Source of the DNA: Burkholderiales bacterium
GTDB taxonomy: Bacteria > Pseudomonadota > Gammaproteobacteria > Burkholderiales > Burkholderiaceae_C
Assembly: GCA_018969975.1 (NCBI GenBank)
Contig: JAGWXI010000022.1
Coordinates: forward strand, 1 to 35,560
Direction: 5' to 3'
DNA: 35,560 nt
Shown here: positions 7,541 to 16,568 of the stretch, piece after piece
Layout of the letters: the number at the start of each line of letters is the position of its first letter
Position numbering within the stretch: position 1 is the stretch's first letter
Notes under the pieces: generated by a model
Seen by the model: the letters and a program-made list of their open reading frames with translations, nothing else
Databases searched by the model: none
Told to the model about the DNA's origin: nothing
Program-made: the position numbers and the translations under genes

Positions 7541-9247
7541 TCACATACCCGCGTAATTGGGTCCGCCACCGCCTTCAGGCGTGACCCACACAATGTTTTG
7601 CGTCGGGTCTTTGATATCGCATGTCTTGCAATGCACGCAGTTTTGCGCATTGATTTGCAAACGGTCGCTGTTGTCGTCGTTTTTCACATATTCATACACG
7701 CCAGCGGGACAGTAGCGGCTTTCTGGGCCTGCATATTTCGCCAAGTTGATAGCCACGGGAACCGAAGCATCTTTGAGCGTGAGATGCGCGGGTTGGTTTT
7801 CTTCGTGATTGGTGTTGCTGATAAACACGCTACTCAATCGGTCAAAAGTCAACTTGCCATCGGGCTTGGGGTAGTGGATTTCTGCAAACTGCGACGCGGG
7901 TTGTAGATTTACATGGTCGGGCTTGCTGCCACGCAATGTCCAAGGCGGCGAACTAATGCCTAGTTTTGGAAGCAACCATTGCTCGATACCCGTCATCAGG
8001 GTACCGACCCACATGCCTTTTTTGAACCAGAGCTTGAAGTTGCGCGATTGGTGTAACTCTTTGTAAAGCCAGCTGGCTTCAAAGGATTTTGGATAGGCGC
8101 TTAGTTCGTCGTGGGCGCGTCCTGCGGTAACGGCTTCAACGGCGGCATCGGCCGCGAGCATGCCGGTTTTGATAGCGGCATGGCTGCCTTTGATGCGGGC
8201 GGCATTGAGATAGCCAGCGTCGCAGCCGATCAACGCACCGCCAGGAAATACGGTTTTGGGCAGGGCTTGCAAGGTGCCGTTGTTGATGGCGCGCGCGCCG
8301 TAGCCAATGCGCTTGCCACCTTCTAAATGCGCGCGGATGCTGGGGTGCGTTTTCCAGCGTTGCATTTCTTCGAAAGGGCTGATCCATGGGTTTTTGTAGT
8401 CGAGACCGAGCACAAAACCCAGGGTCACTTTGTTGTCTTCCAAGTGGTACAAAAAGCCGCCGCCAAAGGTGTCGTCTTGCATGGGCCAGCCAGAGGTGTG
8501 CACCACCAATCCGGGTTGGGCTTTGGCGGGGTCAATCTCCCACAACTCTTTGACGCCGATCGCGTAGCTCTGCGGATCTTTACCTTCTGTGAGGTTGTAT
8601 TGGGCGAGCAATTGTTTGCCCAGATGCCCGCGTGCACCTTCCGCAAACAAGGTGTATTTGGCGTGGAGTTCCATGCCAAGTTGAAAGTTGTCGGTGGGCT
8701 CTCCGTCTTTACCGATACCAAGATTGCCCGTTGCAATGCCTTTGACCGAGGGTTTGCCGCCGTGCGCGGCTGCGTCGTCGTTGTAGAGCACTTCCGCCGC
8801 CGTGAAACCAGGGAATATTTCTACGCCCAAACTCTCGGCATGGGCCGCCATCCACTTGACCACATTGCTCAATGAGACGACATAACAACCGTCGTTGTGG
8901 AAGTTGCGTGGCATCAGCCAGCTGGGGGTGCGTGTGGCACCGGTTTCGCTGAGCATCAGCAAGTCGTCGCCTGTGACGGCTTGGTTCAGGGGTGCACCCA
9001 ACTCTTTCCAATTGGGAATGAGTTCATCCATGGCTTTCGGGTCCATTACTGCGCCAGAGAGGATGTGTGCGCCGGGTTCTGAGCCTTTTTCCAGCACTAC
9101 CACCGAGACGTCTTGGCCTTTTTCAGCCGCGAGTTGCTTGATGCGGATGGCGCTGGCCAAGCCGGCCGGGCCGCCGCCGACGATCACCACGTCGTATTCC
9201 ATGGCTTCGCGCGGCCCAAATTGGGTAAGTAGGTCTTGGGGTGTCAT
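7541..9247 (-). CDS. Electron transfer flavoprotein-ubiquinone oxidoreductase
   Basis: A 568-residue membrane-associated iron-sulfur flavoprotein that passes electrons from reduced ETF (fatty-acid and amino-acid oxidation) to ubiquinone. The N-terminal FAD motif DVVIVGGGPAGLASAI starts near residue 19. The C-terminus has the single [4Fe-4S] cluster set Cys513, Cys537, Cys540 and Cys543 (CPAGVYEYV, then NCVHCKTCDI). The length and the GGGGPNYAGM end match bacterial and mitochondrial ETF-QO. Met1 is preferred because the segment before Met16 resembles relatives, though no strong ribosome binding site is seen. etfA and etfB are not in the window. It points the same way as the gcv operon but is separated by the riboswitch leader, which has its own likely promoter. 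Confidence 0.95.
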   Translation of the reverse strand: MTPQDLLTQFGPREAMEYDVVIVGGGPAGLASAIRIKQLAAEKGQDVSVVVLEKGSEPGAHILSGAVMDPKAMDELIPNWKELGAPLNQAVTGDDLLMLSETGATRTPSWLMPRNFHNDGCYVVSLSNVVKWMAAHAESLGVEIFPGFTAAEVLYNDDAAAHGGKPSVKGIATGNLGIGKDGEPTDNFQLGMELHAKYTLFAEGARGHLGKQLLAQYNLTEGKDPQSYAIGVKELWEIDPAKAQPGLVVHTSGWPMQDDTFGGGFLYHLEDNKVTLGFVLGLDYKNPWISPFEEMQRWKTHPSIRAHLEGGKRIGYGARAINNGTLQALPKTVFPGGALIGCDAGYLNAARIKGSHAAIKTGMLAADAAVEAVTAGRAHDELSAYPKSFEASWLYKELHQSRNFKLWFKKGMWVGTLMTGIEQWLLPKLGISSPPWTLRGSKPDHVNLQPASQFAEIHYPKPDGKLTFDRLSSVFISNTNHEENQPAHLTLKDASVPVAINLAKYAGPESRYCPAGVYEYVKNDDNSDRLQINAQNCVHCKTCDIKDPTQNIVWVTPEGGGGPNYAGM

Positions 9248-9347
9248 AAAAATGGGGATAACAAAGAGGTGGAGAGGAGGATTGTCCGCGTTGCGACAGA
9301 TTTTATGCGGTGCCTCATGGGCTCCCCAATGGATACCTTGGGGTAGT

Positions 9348-9356
9348 TGCCATAAT
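9348..9356 (+). promoter_or_regulatory. Candidate extended -10 promoter of the SDR gene
   Basis: TGCCATAAT fits an extended -10 (TG, one base, then a five-of-six match to TATAAT). It would start transcription near 9363, leaving a short leader with GCAGGAG just before the ATG at 9387. No convincing -35 is seen, which an extended -10 can tolerate. Confidence 0.4.
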
Positions 9357-9386
9357 GAAGCGATTCAACTTGCGCAGGAGTAAACG

Positions 9387-10169
9387 ATGGCTTACAGCTT
9401 AGATTTATCAGGACGTATCGCACTGGTCACCGGTGCTTCCAGTGGTTTGGGGGCACAGTTCGCCAAAACTTTGTCGCGCGCTGGCGCAGCGGTGGTGCTC
9501 GCTAGCCGACGGATCGAGAAACTCAAAGAGCTACGAGCAGAAATTGAGGCCGAAGGTGGCGACGCCCATGTCGTGGCTTTGGATGTGACGGATTTGGACA
9601 GCATCAAGTCTGCCGTGGCCCATGCCGAGACGGAGGTCGGCAGCATCGATATTTTGGTGAACAACTCTGGTGTGAGCACGACCCAGCGTGTGCAAGACGT
9701 GACCGAGGATGACTTTGATTTCATCTTCAATACCAACGTCAAGGGCTCGTTTTTTGTAGCGCAAGAGGTGGGTAAACGCATGCTGGCGCGCGCCAAAGGC
9801 TCGGCACCTGGAAGCTTCACGGGCGGGCGCATCATCAATATTGCGTCGGTGGCTGGATTGAAGGTGTTGCCCCAAATTGGCGCCTATTGCATGAGCAAGG
9901 CGGCTGTGGTGCAAATGACCAAGGTGCTGGCGATGGAGTGGGGCCGTTTTGGCATCAATGTGAACGCGATATGCCCAGGCTATATCGATACCGAAATCAA
10001 TCACCACCACTGGGGCACCGAACAAGGCCAAAAGCTGGTGAATATGTTGCCGCGCAAGCGCGTGGGGCATCCCCAAGATTTAGATGCTTTGTTGGTCATG
10101 CTGGCCAGTGGAGAAAGCGGATTTATCAACGGTGCCATCGTTGCGGCAGACGATGGGTTCGCTTTATGA
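9387..10169 (+). CDS. SDR family NAD(P)-dependent oxidoreductase
   Basis: A 260-residue classical short-chain dehydrogenase/reductase. The cofactor loop TGASSGLG is at residues 15-22, NNSG at 92-95, and the catalytic set is Asn117, Ser154, Tyr167 and Lys171 (YCMSK). Residues 40-42 (SRR) after the second strand suggest NADPH preference, an inference. An AGGAG ribosome binding site precedes ATG. The substrate is unknown; FabG-like 3-oxoacyl or 3-hydroxyacyl-CoA chemistry would suit the neighbouring CoA-transferase and ETF-QO genes. The gene ends in a TTATGAA overlap with a 20-codon reading frame leading to the AhpD-like gene. Confidence 0.93.
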   Translation: MAYSLDLSGRIALVTGASSGLGAQFAKTLSRAGAAVVLASRRIEKLKELRAEIEAEGGDAHVVALDVTDLDSIKSAVAHAETEVGSIDILVNNSGVSTTQRVQDVTEDDFDFIFNTNVKGSFFVAQEVGKRMLARAKGSAPGSFTGGRIINIASVAGLKVLPQIGAYCMSKAAVVQMTKVLAMEWGRFGINVNAICPGYIDTEINHHHWGTEQGQKLVNMLPRKRVGHPQDLDALLVMLASGESGFINGAIVAADDGFAL

Positions 10170-10228
10170 ATAAGAAACAAAAGGCCATTGATGTGCCCGA
10201 CTCGATGAGAAAGAAAGTGACACCATGA
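10166..10228 (+). CDS. Possible 20-codon linking ORF
   Basis: This short frame encodes MNKKQKAIDVPDSMRKKVTP. Its ATG overlaps the SDR stop (ATGA at 10166-10169) and its TGA overlaps the next gene's start (ATGA at 10225-10228). The Lys-rich peptide has no recognised family. The double ATGA arrangement could couple translation across the 55-base gap, but ribosome binding sites are weak and chance is a real alternative. Confidence 0.22.
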   Translation: MNKKQKAIDVPDSMRKKVTP

Positions 10229-10803
10229 GCCGATACCCTTTTCCCGACCTCAACGCTTTGCCCGAAGACATCCGCACCAAAGTGCTGGAAGTGCAAGAAA
10301 AAGCGGGCTTTATTCCCAATGTGTTTTTGGCGCTGGCGCGCCGCCCCGCAGAATGGCGGGCGTTCTTCGCCTACCACGATGCTTTGATGCTCAAGGAAGA
10401 TGGCCATCTGACCAAAGGCGACCGCGAGATGATCGTCACCGCCACCAGCGCTGCCAACAACTGCCTGTATTGCGTGGTGGCCCACGGCGCGATTTTGCGG
10501 ATTTACGAAAAAAAACCGCTGGTTGCTGACCAAGTGGCGGTGAACTACCTCAAAGCCGACATCACCCCCAGACAAAAAGCCATGCTCGACTTTGCGATGA
10601 AGGTCTGCCAACACAGCGCCCAAATCCAAGACCAAGACTTTGCCGCATTACATGCCCATGGCTTTGACGACGAAGACATTTGGGACATCGCCGCCATCAC
10701 GGCATTCTTTGGCTTGAGCAACCGCATGGCGAGTTTTAGCAACATGATGCCAAACCCTGAGTTTTATCTGATGGGGCGTGTCCCCAAAAAACCAGTTTCG
10801 TAG
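10225..10803 (+). CDS. Peroxidase-related (AhpD-like/CMD family) protein
   Basis: A 192-residue all-helical protein of the carboxymuconolactone decarboxylase/AhpD superfamily, most like the uncharacterised peroxidase-related subgroup. The redox motif is Cys80-Leu-Tyr-Cys83 with His87 (NNCLYCVVAHGA), preceded by Glu68 in DREMI; these residues form the AhpD-type proton-relay and disulfide site. It would reduce a peroxide or a partner thiol in the cytoplasm. It follows the SDR closely, so both are probably on one transcript. The start overlaps the stop of the small linking ORF. No signal peptide is seen. The physiological substrate is not inferable. Confidence 0.9.
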   Translation: MSRYPFPDLNALPEDIRTKVLEVQEKAGFIPNVFLALARRPAEWRAFFAYHDALMLKEDGHLTKGDREMIVTATSAANNCLYCVVAHGAILRIYEKKPLVADQVAVNYLKADITPRQKAMLDFAMKVCQHSAQIQDQDFAALHAHGFDDEDIWDIAAITAFFGLSNRMASFSNMMPNPEFYLMGRVPKKPVS

Positions 10804-10844
10804 AATCGACAAGTTAACTAGTTGCACAAATTTGGAGCATTCCC

Positions 10845-11549
10845 TTGAACAAAATATTTCCTTCTGCCGCTGAGGCACTGAAAGACATCGTGGCCGATGG
10901 CCAATTGATGGCGGTTGGTGGCTTTGGACTGTGTGGCATTCCTGAGGCTTTGATTGACGCGTTGCGTAACAGCGGTGTGAAAAATTTAACCGTCATTTCT
11001 AACAACGCCGGTGTGGATGGCTTCGGTTTGGGCAAGTTGCTCGAAACCCATCAAATCAAAAAAATGATTTCTAGCTACGTGGGCGAGAACAAAGAGTTCG
11101 AGCGCCAGTATCTGGCAGGCGAGTTAGAACTCGAATTTACGCCCCAAGGCACTCTGGCTGAAAAGCTCCGCGCTGGCGGTGCAGGCATTCCTGCCTTTTT
11201 CACCAAAACTGGTGTGGGTACTTCGGTTGCAGAAGGTAAAGAATTGCGCGACTTCGACGGCGAAACCTATGTGATGGAGCGATCTTTGGTACCTGAAATC
11301 TCATTGATTAAAGCCGACATTGCTGATAAATCTGGTAATTTGCGCTTCAACCTGACCGCGCGCAATTTCAACCCTGCCGCAGCGACGGCCGGCAAGATTT
11401 GCATAGTCGAAGTTGAGCGCATCGTCGAGACCGGTGAGCTGGCACCAGACGACATCCATTTGCCTGGCATTTATGTTCACCGCATCGTGCACAACCCGAC
11501 GCCTGAAAAACGCATCGAAAAGCGCACTATCAGCGATAGAAAAGTCTAA
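10845..11549 (+). CDS. scoA: 3-oxoacid CoA-transferase subunit A
   Basis: The 234-residue alpha subunit of a succinyl-CoA:3-ketoacid CoA-transferase, which moves CoA between succinyl-CoA and acetoacetate or a related 3-oxoacid. The family I motif GGFGLCGIPEALI spans about residues 25-37. The start is TTG (10845-10847), supported by TTTGGAG eight bases before it and by the usual N-terminus NKIFPSAAEAL. The beta subunit follows after 51 bases, and together they form the (alpha-beta) enzyme. The symbol assumes the succinyl-CoA:acetoacetate type; a 3-oxoadipate CoA-transferase (PcaI) is less likely because no protocatechuate genes are nearby. Confidence 0.94.
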   Translation: MNKIFPSAAEALKDIVADGQLMAVGGFGLCGIPEALIDALRNSGVKNLTVISNNAGVDGFGLGKLLETHQIKKMISSYVGENKEFERQYLAGELELEFTPQGTLAEKLRAGGAGIPAFFTKTGVGTSVAEGKELRDFDGETYVMERSLVPEISLIKADIADKSGNLRFNLTARNFNPAAATAGKICIVEVERIVETGELAPDDIHLPGIYVHRIVHNPTPEKRIEKRTISDRKV

Positions 11550-11600
11550 AAATATTTGTAAAGCGGACAGCCAAAGCTGTCGCTACTGAAAGGAAAAAAC

Positions 11601-12239
11601 ATGGCTTGGACCCAAGACGAAATGGCCGCCCGCGCGGCAAGCGAACTGCAAGACGGTTTTTATGTAAACCTAGGCATTGGCATTCCCACTTTAGTGGCGA
11701 ACCACGTGCCCGACCATCTCGAGGTTTGGCTACAAAGCGAGAACGGCATGCTGGGCATTGGCCCGTTTCCCTATGAAGACGAAGTCGACGCTGACCTGAT
11801 CAATGCGGGCAAGCAAACTGTCACCACCATCAAAGGCTCGGCGATTTTTGGCAGTGACCAGTCGTTCGCCATGATTCGCGGCGGCAAGATCAACTTGTCT
11901 ATCTTGGGCGCCATGCAGGTCAGTGAAAAAGGCGATCTCGCCAACTGGATGATTCCCGGCAAGATGATCAAAGGCATGGGCGGGGCGATGGACTTGGTCG
12001 CTGGCGTCAAACGCGTAGTCGTATTGATGGAACACGTCGCCAAAAAGAAAGATGGCAGCGAAGATCTCAAAATCTTGCCCCAGTGCACCTTGCCACTCAC
12101 AGGCGTGGGTGTGGTCGACTTGATCATCACCGACCTCGCGGTGATGGACGTGACCCCTCAGGGTCTCAAAGTAGTAGAACTCGCGCCTGGCGTGACGCGC
12201 GAGTTTTTACAAAGTAAGACGGGCGTTACGCTTCTTTAA
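11601..12239 (+). CDS. scoB: 3-oxoacid CoA-transferase subunit B
   Basis: The 212-residue beta subunit of the CoA-transferase. The catalytic glutamate that forms the glutamyl-CoA thioester is Glu47 in [14 protein letters not shown], and the N-terminal [13 protein letters not shown] is typical. AAAGGA lies upstream of ATG. The gene is paired with scoA and both chains look complete. In context it would activate ketone bodies or released 3-oxoacids for the thiolytic route, with the ETF-QO gene supporting beta-oxidation electron flow. It is convergent with the gabD-like gene 71 bases away. Confidence 0.95.
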   Translation: MAWTQDEMAARAASELQDGFYVNLGIGIPTLVANHVPDHLEVWLQSENGMLGIGPFPYEDEVDADLINAGKQTVTTIKGSAIFGSDQSFAMIRGGKINLSILGAMQVSEKGDLANWMIPGKMIKGMGGAMDLVAGVKRVVVLMEHVAKKKDGSEDLKILPQCTLPLTGVGVVDLIITDLAVMDVTPQGLKVVELAPGVTREFLQSKTGVTLL

Positions 12240-12258
12240 GTACTAGCAAGCGCTTTCT

Positions 12259-12290
12259 AGACAACTGCGCCGCGATTGGCAAAGTTGTCT
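12259..12290. terminator. Weak hairpin between scoB and gabD
   Basis: AGACAACT (12259-12266) and AGTTGTCT (12283-12290) are an eight-base inverted repeat with a 16-base loop in the convergent gap. It is the only stem seen there. It lacks a following T-run on either strand, so it is a poor intrinsic terminator. Confidence 0.25.
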
Positions 12291-12310
12291 CAGGGCGTCT
12301 TCCTAGCGAT

Positions 12311-13789
12311 TTATTTAGAAATATCTCCAATGCAGAGGTATTTCATCTCGAGGTATTCGTCCATTCCGTGGCTCGAACCCTCTCGTCCTAAGCCTGATTG
12401 TTTGACGCCGCCAAACGGCACATGTTCGGTCGCGATGATGCCCACGTTGATGCCGACCATGCCGTATTCCAAAGCCTCGCTAACACGGAAGATGCGTCCT
12501 ACATCCCGGCTGTAGAAATAGCTGGCCAAGCCAAACTCGGTGTTGTTCGCAGCGTCGATGGCCTCTTGGTCTTGGTGAAAGCGAAACACGGGCGCGAAGG
12601 GGCCAAAGGTTTCTTCCTTGGCGCACAGCATGTCGGCGGTCGCATCTGCAATCACGGTCGGCTCGAAAAACTGGCCGTTTAACTTCTTACCGCCGATTAC
12701 CACCTTGCCGCCTTTGGCGATGGCGTCTTGGACATGGCGTTCTACTTTGTGCACAGCTGCATCCTCGATCAGCGGGCCTTGGGCCACGCCGTCTTCAAAA
12801 CCATTGCCTACTTTCAACGCTTTGACTTTGGCAGCAAATTTTTCGACAAACTGCTCGTACACCTTGTCTTGCACATAGATGCGGTTGGCACACACACAGG
12901 TTTGTCCTGCATTGCGGTATTTGCTAGCCATCGCGCCTTCTACAGCGCTGTCGATATCGGCATCGTCAAACACGATGAAAGGTGCGTTGCCACCGAGTTC
13001 AAGCGCGAGCTTTTTGATGCTGGGGGCAGACTGCGCCATCAAAATGCGTCCTACTTCGGTGGAACCGGTGAAGCTGATGTGGCGCACCGTATCGCTGGCG
13101 CAAAACACTTTGCCCACAGCAATGCTGTTGTCGCTATCTGCTGTCAAGATGTTCAATACGCCCGCAGGAATGCCCGCGCGCACTGCCAACTCTGCGGCAG
13201 CCAAGGCGGTCAGCGGTGTGAGTTCTGCAGGTTTGATCACCACAGGGCAACCTGCAGCCAAAGCGGGCGCGACTTTGCGGGTGATCATGGCGAGCGGGAA
13301 GTTCCATGGCGTGATGGCGGCACAGACGCCAATGGCTTGTTTGATCACCAGCAAGCGGCGGTTGTTGTCGAACTGGGGCAGGGTTTCGCCGTTGACGCGT
13401 TTGGCTTCTTCGGCATACCACTCAACAAAGCTCGCACCGTAGGCGACTTCGCCTTTGGCTTCGGCAAAAGGTTTGCCTTGCTCGGCTGTCATGATGCGGG
13501 CAAGATCTTCTTGGTTCGCCATCAACAAATCAAACCATTTGCGCAGAACAGCGCTGCGTTCTTTGCCAGTTTTGGTCCTCCATGGGCCCCAGGCGGTGTT
13601 GGCGTTGGCAATCGCCGCCTCTGCTTGCGCAGGTCCGAGATTGGCTACGTCGGCGAGTTTTTTACCAGTAGCGGGGTCGTGGACATCAAAACGGCTGGTA
13701 CCTGCGACCCATTGGCCGTTGATGAGGGAATCGGTTTTGAGGAGTGTGGGGTCATTGAGAAGGGAGAGAGGGGAGGTTTTCATATCCAT
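12311..13789 (-). CDS. gabD: NAD(P)-dependent succinate-semialdehyde dehydrogenase
   Basis: A 492-residue aldehyde dehydrogenase of the GabD group, oxidising succinate semialdehyde to succinate. With this start, the catalytic cysteine is Cys298 in RNAGQTCVCANR (the second Cys two residues on is typical of GabD), Glu264 is in LELGGNAPF, and Asn163 and Lys186 are in TPWNFP and VIKPAE. I prefer ATG at 13787-13789 because GGAG lies six bases upstream and MDMKTSPLSLL fits; the longest frame reaches 13897 and would overlap alaS by 16 bases. No GABA transaminase gene is nearby, so 4-aminobutyrate may not be the only source; glutarate semialdehyde is an alternative substrate. Confidence 0.93.
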   Translation of the reverse strand: MDMKTSPLSLLNDPTLLKTDSLINGQWVAGTSRFDVHDPATGKKLADVANLGPAQAEAAIANANTAWGPWRTKTGKERSAVLRKWFDLLMANQEDLARIMTAEQGKPFAEAKGEVAYGASFVEWYAEEAKRVNGETLPQFDNNRRLLVIKQAIGVCAAITPWNFPLAMITRKVAPALAAGCPVVIKPAELTPLTALAAAELAVRAGIPAGVLNILTADSDNSIAVGKVFCASDTVRHISFTGSTEVGRILMAQSAPSIKKLALELGGNAPFIVFDDADIDSAVEGAMASKYRNAGQTCVCANRIYVQDKVYEQFVEKFAAKVKALKVGNGFEDGVAQGPLIEDAAVHKVERHVQDAIAKGGKVVIGGKKLNGQFFEPTVIADATADMLCAKEETFGPFAPVFRFHQDQEAIDAANNTEFGLASYFYSRDVGRIFRVSEALEYGMVGINVGIIATEHVPFGGVKQSGLGREGSSHGMDEYLEMKYLCIGDISK

Positions 13790-13869
13790 AGTGGTCTCCA
13801 AATTAGGCATAAACGCAGAGCATACCGCCAGCGTAATGCCCAGCGGGTCCTCAAGGAGACTGCGAAACC

Positions 13870-13875
13870 TATAAT
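13870..13875 (+). promoter_or_regulatory. Consensus -10 (TATAAT) immediately before alaS
   Basis: A perfect TATAAT ends six bases before the alaS ATG, so initiation at the usual distance would place +1 on or next to the start codon. No -35 match is clear. An AAGGAG at 13853-13858 lies upstream of the -10 and is too far to serve the ATG. A leaderless alaS mRNA is therefore possible. Confidence 0.5.
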
Positions 13876-13881
13876 TTAGAG

Positions 13882-16542
13882 ATGACCCAACCCCCATTCT
13901 CTGTCGCCGACATTCGGCAGTCTTTCCTCGATTTTTTTGCTTCTAAAGGCCACACGGTGGTGGCTTCTAGCCCCTTGGTTCCCGGCAATGATCCCACGCT
14001 GATGTTCACCAATTCGGGCATGGTGCAGTTCAAAGACGTGTTTTTAGGCACTGACAAACGCTCCTATGTGCGCGCCGCCTCAGTTCAGGCGTGTTTGCGC
14101 GCAGGTGGCAAGCACAACGACTTAGAAAACGTGGGCTACACCGCCCGCCACCACACCTTTTTTGAAATGCTGGGTAACTGGAGCTTTGGCGACTATTTCA
14201 AGCGCGAAAGCCTGAAATGGGCTTGGGAACTGTTGACCGAGGTCTACAAACTCCCCAAAGAGCGTTTGCTCGCCACCGTCTACGAGGAAGACGACGAGGC
14301 CTACGATATTTGGACCAAAGAAATCGGCCTACCCGCAGACCGTGTCATTCGCATTGGCGACAACAAAGGCGGGCGCTACAAAAGTGACAACTTCTGGATG
14401 ATGGCCGACACCGGCCCTTGCGGTCCGTGCAGCGAGATTTTTTATGACCACGGCCCCCACATCTCTGGTGGGCCTCCCGGCAGCCCCGAAGAAGACGGCG
14501 ACCGTTTCATTGAAATTTGGAACAACGTTTTTATGCAATTCAATATGGCAGAAGACGGCTCCGTCTCGCCACTGCCCGCGCCCTGTGTCGACACCGGCAT
14601 GGGCTTGGAGCGCCTCGCGGCCATCTTGCAGCATGTGCACAGCAATTACGAAATCGACTTGTTCGATACTTTGATCAAAGCTGCGGCCAGAGAGACGGGT
14701 TGCAAAGATTTGAAAAACAGTTCCTTGCGCGTGATCGCCGACCACATCCGCGCCACTGCGTTTTTGGTGAGCGACGGTGTGGTGCCAAGCAACGAAGGCC
14801 GTGGCTATGTGCAACGCCGCATCGTGCGCCGCGCCATTCGCCATGGCTACAAGCTGGGCCAGAAAAAACCTTTCTTCCACAAAATCATGCCTGATCTTGT
14901 GGCGTTGATGGGTAAGGCTTATCCCAACTTGGCTTCCCAAGCCGATCGCATTGCCGCGATTTTGAAAGTCGAAGAAGAGCGTTTTTACGAGACGCTTGAA
15001 ATTGGTATGCAAATCCTGGACGAAGCGCTGGGCGATAGTGCAGCCTCCCATGCAAAAGCTGGCAGCGGCCCAAGCAAAAAACTCTCTGGTGAAGTGGCCT
15101 TCAAACTGCATGACACCTATGGCTTCCCGCTCGATTTGACCAACGATGTGTGCCGCGAACGTGGCGTGACGGTGGACGAAGCGGGCTTTCACGCCGCGAT
15201 GGACAAGCAGAAAAACCAAGCCCGTGCTGCTGGCAAGTTCAAGATGGACAAAGCCTTGGAATACTCAGGCGCAGGTAATACGTTTGTGGGCTACGAATCG
15301 CTCGCATTCGGCGCCAAAGTGGTCGCCTTGTATCTCGATGGCGTGGCTGTGGCCGAACTCAAACCCGGACAAACGGGCTCCGTCGTTTTAGACACCACCC
15401 CTTTCTACGCAGAAAGCGGTGGTCAGGTGGGCGATCAGGGCCTGCTGAAAAGTGGCTCAGCTACTTTTGAAGTGGCAGATACCCAAAAAATCAAAGCCGA
15501 TGTGTTTGCCCACCACGGCACCAATACCCATGGCACTTTGGCTGTAGGCGACCAAGTGCAGGCGCAAGTCAACAACGCGGTTCGAGAAGCCACCGTGCGC
15601 AACCACTCTGCCACCCATTTGATGCACAAAGCCTTGCGCGAAGTGCTTGGCACCCATGTGCAACAAAAAGGCTCGCTGGTGGACGCCGACAAAACGCGTT
15701 TTGACTTCGCGCACAACGCGCCTGTCACGGCTGATGAAATTGCACAAATCGAAGCCAAAGTGAACGCTGAAATCCTGACCAACGCCCAAGCCCAAGCTAG
15801 GGTGATGGACATCGAATCTGCCCAAAAAACAGGCGCCATGATGCTGTTCGGCGAAAAGTACGGTGAGACCGTGCGCGTGCTCGACATCGGATCCAGCCGC
15901 GAGCTGTGCGGTGGCACCCATGTGCAACGCACCGGCGATATTGGTTTATTCAAGATAGTGGGTGAAAGCGGCGTGGCTGCAGGTGTACGCCGTATCGAAG
16001 CCATCACGGGCGGTAACGCATTGGCCTATTTGCAGTCCTTGGAACATTCCGTAGCGCAAGCCGCTGGCGCCTTGAAAGCGCCCACCACAGAACTGAACGC
16101 ACGCATCGCCCAAGTGCTAGAACATGTCAAAGCTTTAGAGAAGGAAGTCTCCGCACTCAAAGGCAAATTGGCCTCGAGCCAAGGCGACGACTTGATAGGC
16201 CAAGCCGTCGATGTGCAAGGCGTCAAAGTGTTGGCCGCCACGCTGGAAGGCGCAGACGCCAAAACCCTGCGCGACACCATGGACAAGTTGAAAGACAAAC
16301 TCAAAACCGCCGCCATTGTGTTGGCCGCTGTTGACGGCAACAAGGTGCAAATCGCTGCGGGTGTGACCGCAGACACCGTGGGTCGTGTCAAGGCGGGGGA
16401 GTTGGTGAACTTCGTAGCCCAACAAGTCGGTGGCAAAGGTGGCGGCAAAGCCGATATGGCAATGGCGGGGGGTACCGATGCTTCCGGTTTGCCTAAGGCT
16501 TTGGCTAGTGTGCAGGCTTGGGTGGCGCAGTCTTTGGGCTGA
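13882..16542 (+). CDS. alaS: Alanyl-tRNA synthetase
   Basis: Class II synthetase charging tRNA-Ala, 886 residues against 876 in E. coli. Motif 1 and 2 regions are present (FTNSGMVQF at 42-50; [18 protein letters not shown] from 88). The editing-domain zinc ligands are all present: His575 and His579 in HSATH, and Cys676 and His680 in CGGTH. A C-terminal oligomerisation and C-Ala domain follows, with a Gly-rich [13 protein letters not shown] near the end. The start matches the family N-terminus but lacks a close ribosome binding site and has a TATAAT just upstream. It is divergent from gabD and convergent with the pseudouridine synthase gene. Confidence 0.98.
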   Translation: MTQPPFSVADIRQSFLDFFASKGHTVVASSPLVPGNDPTLMFTNSGMVQFKDVFLGTDKRSYVRAASVQACLRAGGKHNDLENVGYTARHHTFFEMLGNWSFGDYFKRESLKWAWELLTEVYKLPKERLLATVYEEDDEAYDIWTKEIGLPADRVIRIGDNKGGRYKSDNFWMMADTGPCGPCSEIFYDHGPHISGGPPGSPEEDGDRFIEIWNNVFMQFNMAEDGSVSPLPAPCVDTGMGLERLAAILQHVHSNYEIDLFDTLIKAAARETGCKDLKNSSLRVIADHIRATAFLVSDGVVPSNEGRGYVQRRIVRRAIRHGYKLGQKKPFFHKIMPDLVALMGKAYPNLASQADRIAAILKVEEERFYETLEIGMQILDEALGDSAASHAKAGSGPSKKLSGEVAFKLHDTYGFPLDLTNDVCRERGVTVDEAGFHAAMDKQKNQARAAGKFKMDKALEYSGAGNTFVGYESLAFGAKVVALYLDGVAVAELKPGQTGSVVLDTTPFYAESGGQVGDQGLLKSGSATFEVADTQKIKADVFAHHGTNTHGTLAVGDQVQAQVNNAVREATVRNHSATHLMHKALREVLGTHVQQKGSLVDADKTRFDFAHNAPVTADEIAQIEAKVNAEILTNAQAQARVMDIESAQKTGAMMLFGEKYGETVRVLDIGSSRELCGGTHVQRTGDIGLFKIVGESGVAAGVRRIEAITGGNALAYLQSLEHSVAQAAGALKAPTTELNARIAQVLEHVKALEKEVSALKGKLASSQGDDLIGQAVDVQGVKVLAATLEGADAKTLRDTMDKLKDKLKTAAIVLAAVDGNKVQIAAGVTADTVGRVKAGELVNFVAQQVGGKGGGKADMAMAGGTDASGLPKALASVQAWVAQSLG

Positions 16543-16568
16543 TCGTCCCCTAAGAGGTTTTAATTTGG

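Noticed and set aside
12728-13879. 383-codon open frame on the plus strand antisense to gabD
   Set aside because: It mirrors the gabD codons, has no domain, and has a His/Phe/Cys-rich composition typical of shadow frames; gabD is unambiguous.
13790-13897. N-terminal extension of gabD
   Set aside because: It overlaps alaS and lacks the ribosome binding site seen at the internal ATG 13789.
14329-15219. 296-codon frame antisense to alaS
   Set aside because: Shadow of alaS; His/Phe/Val-rich with no recognisable motif.
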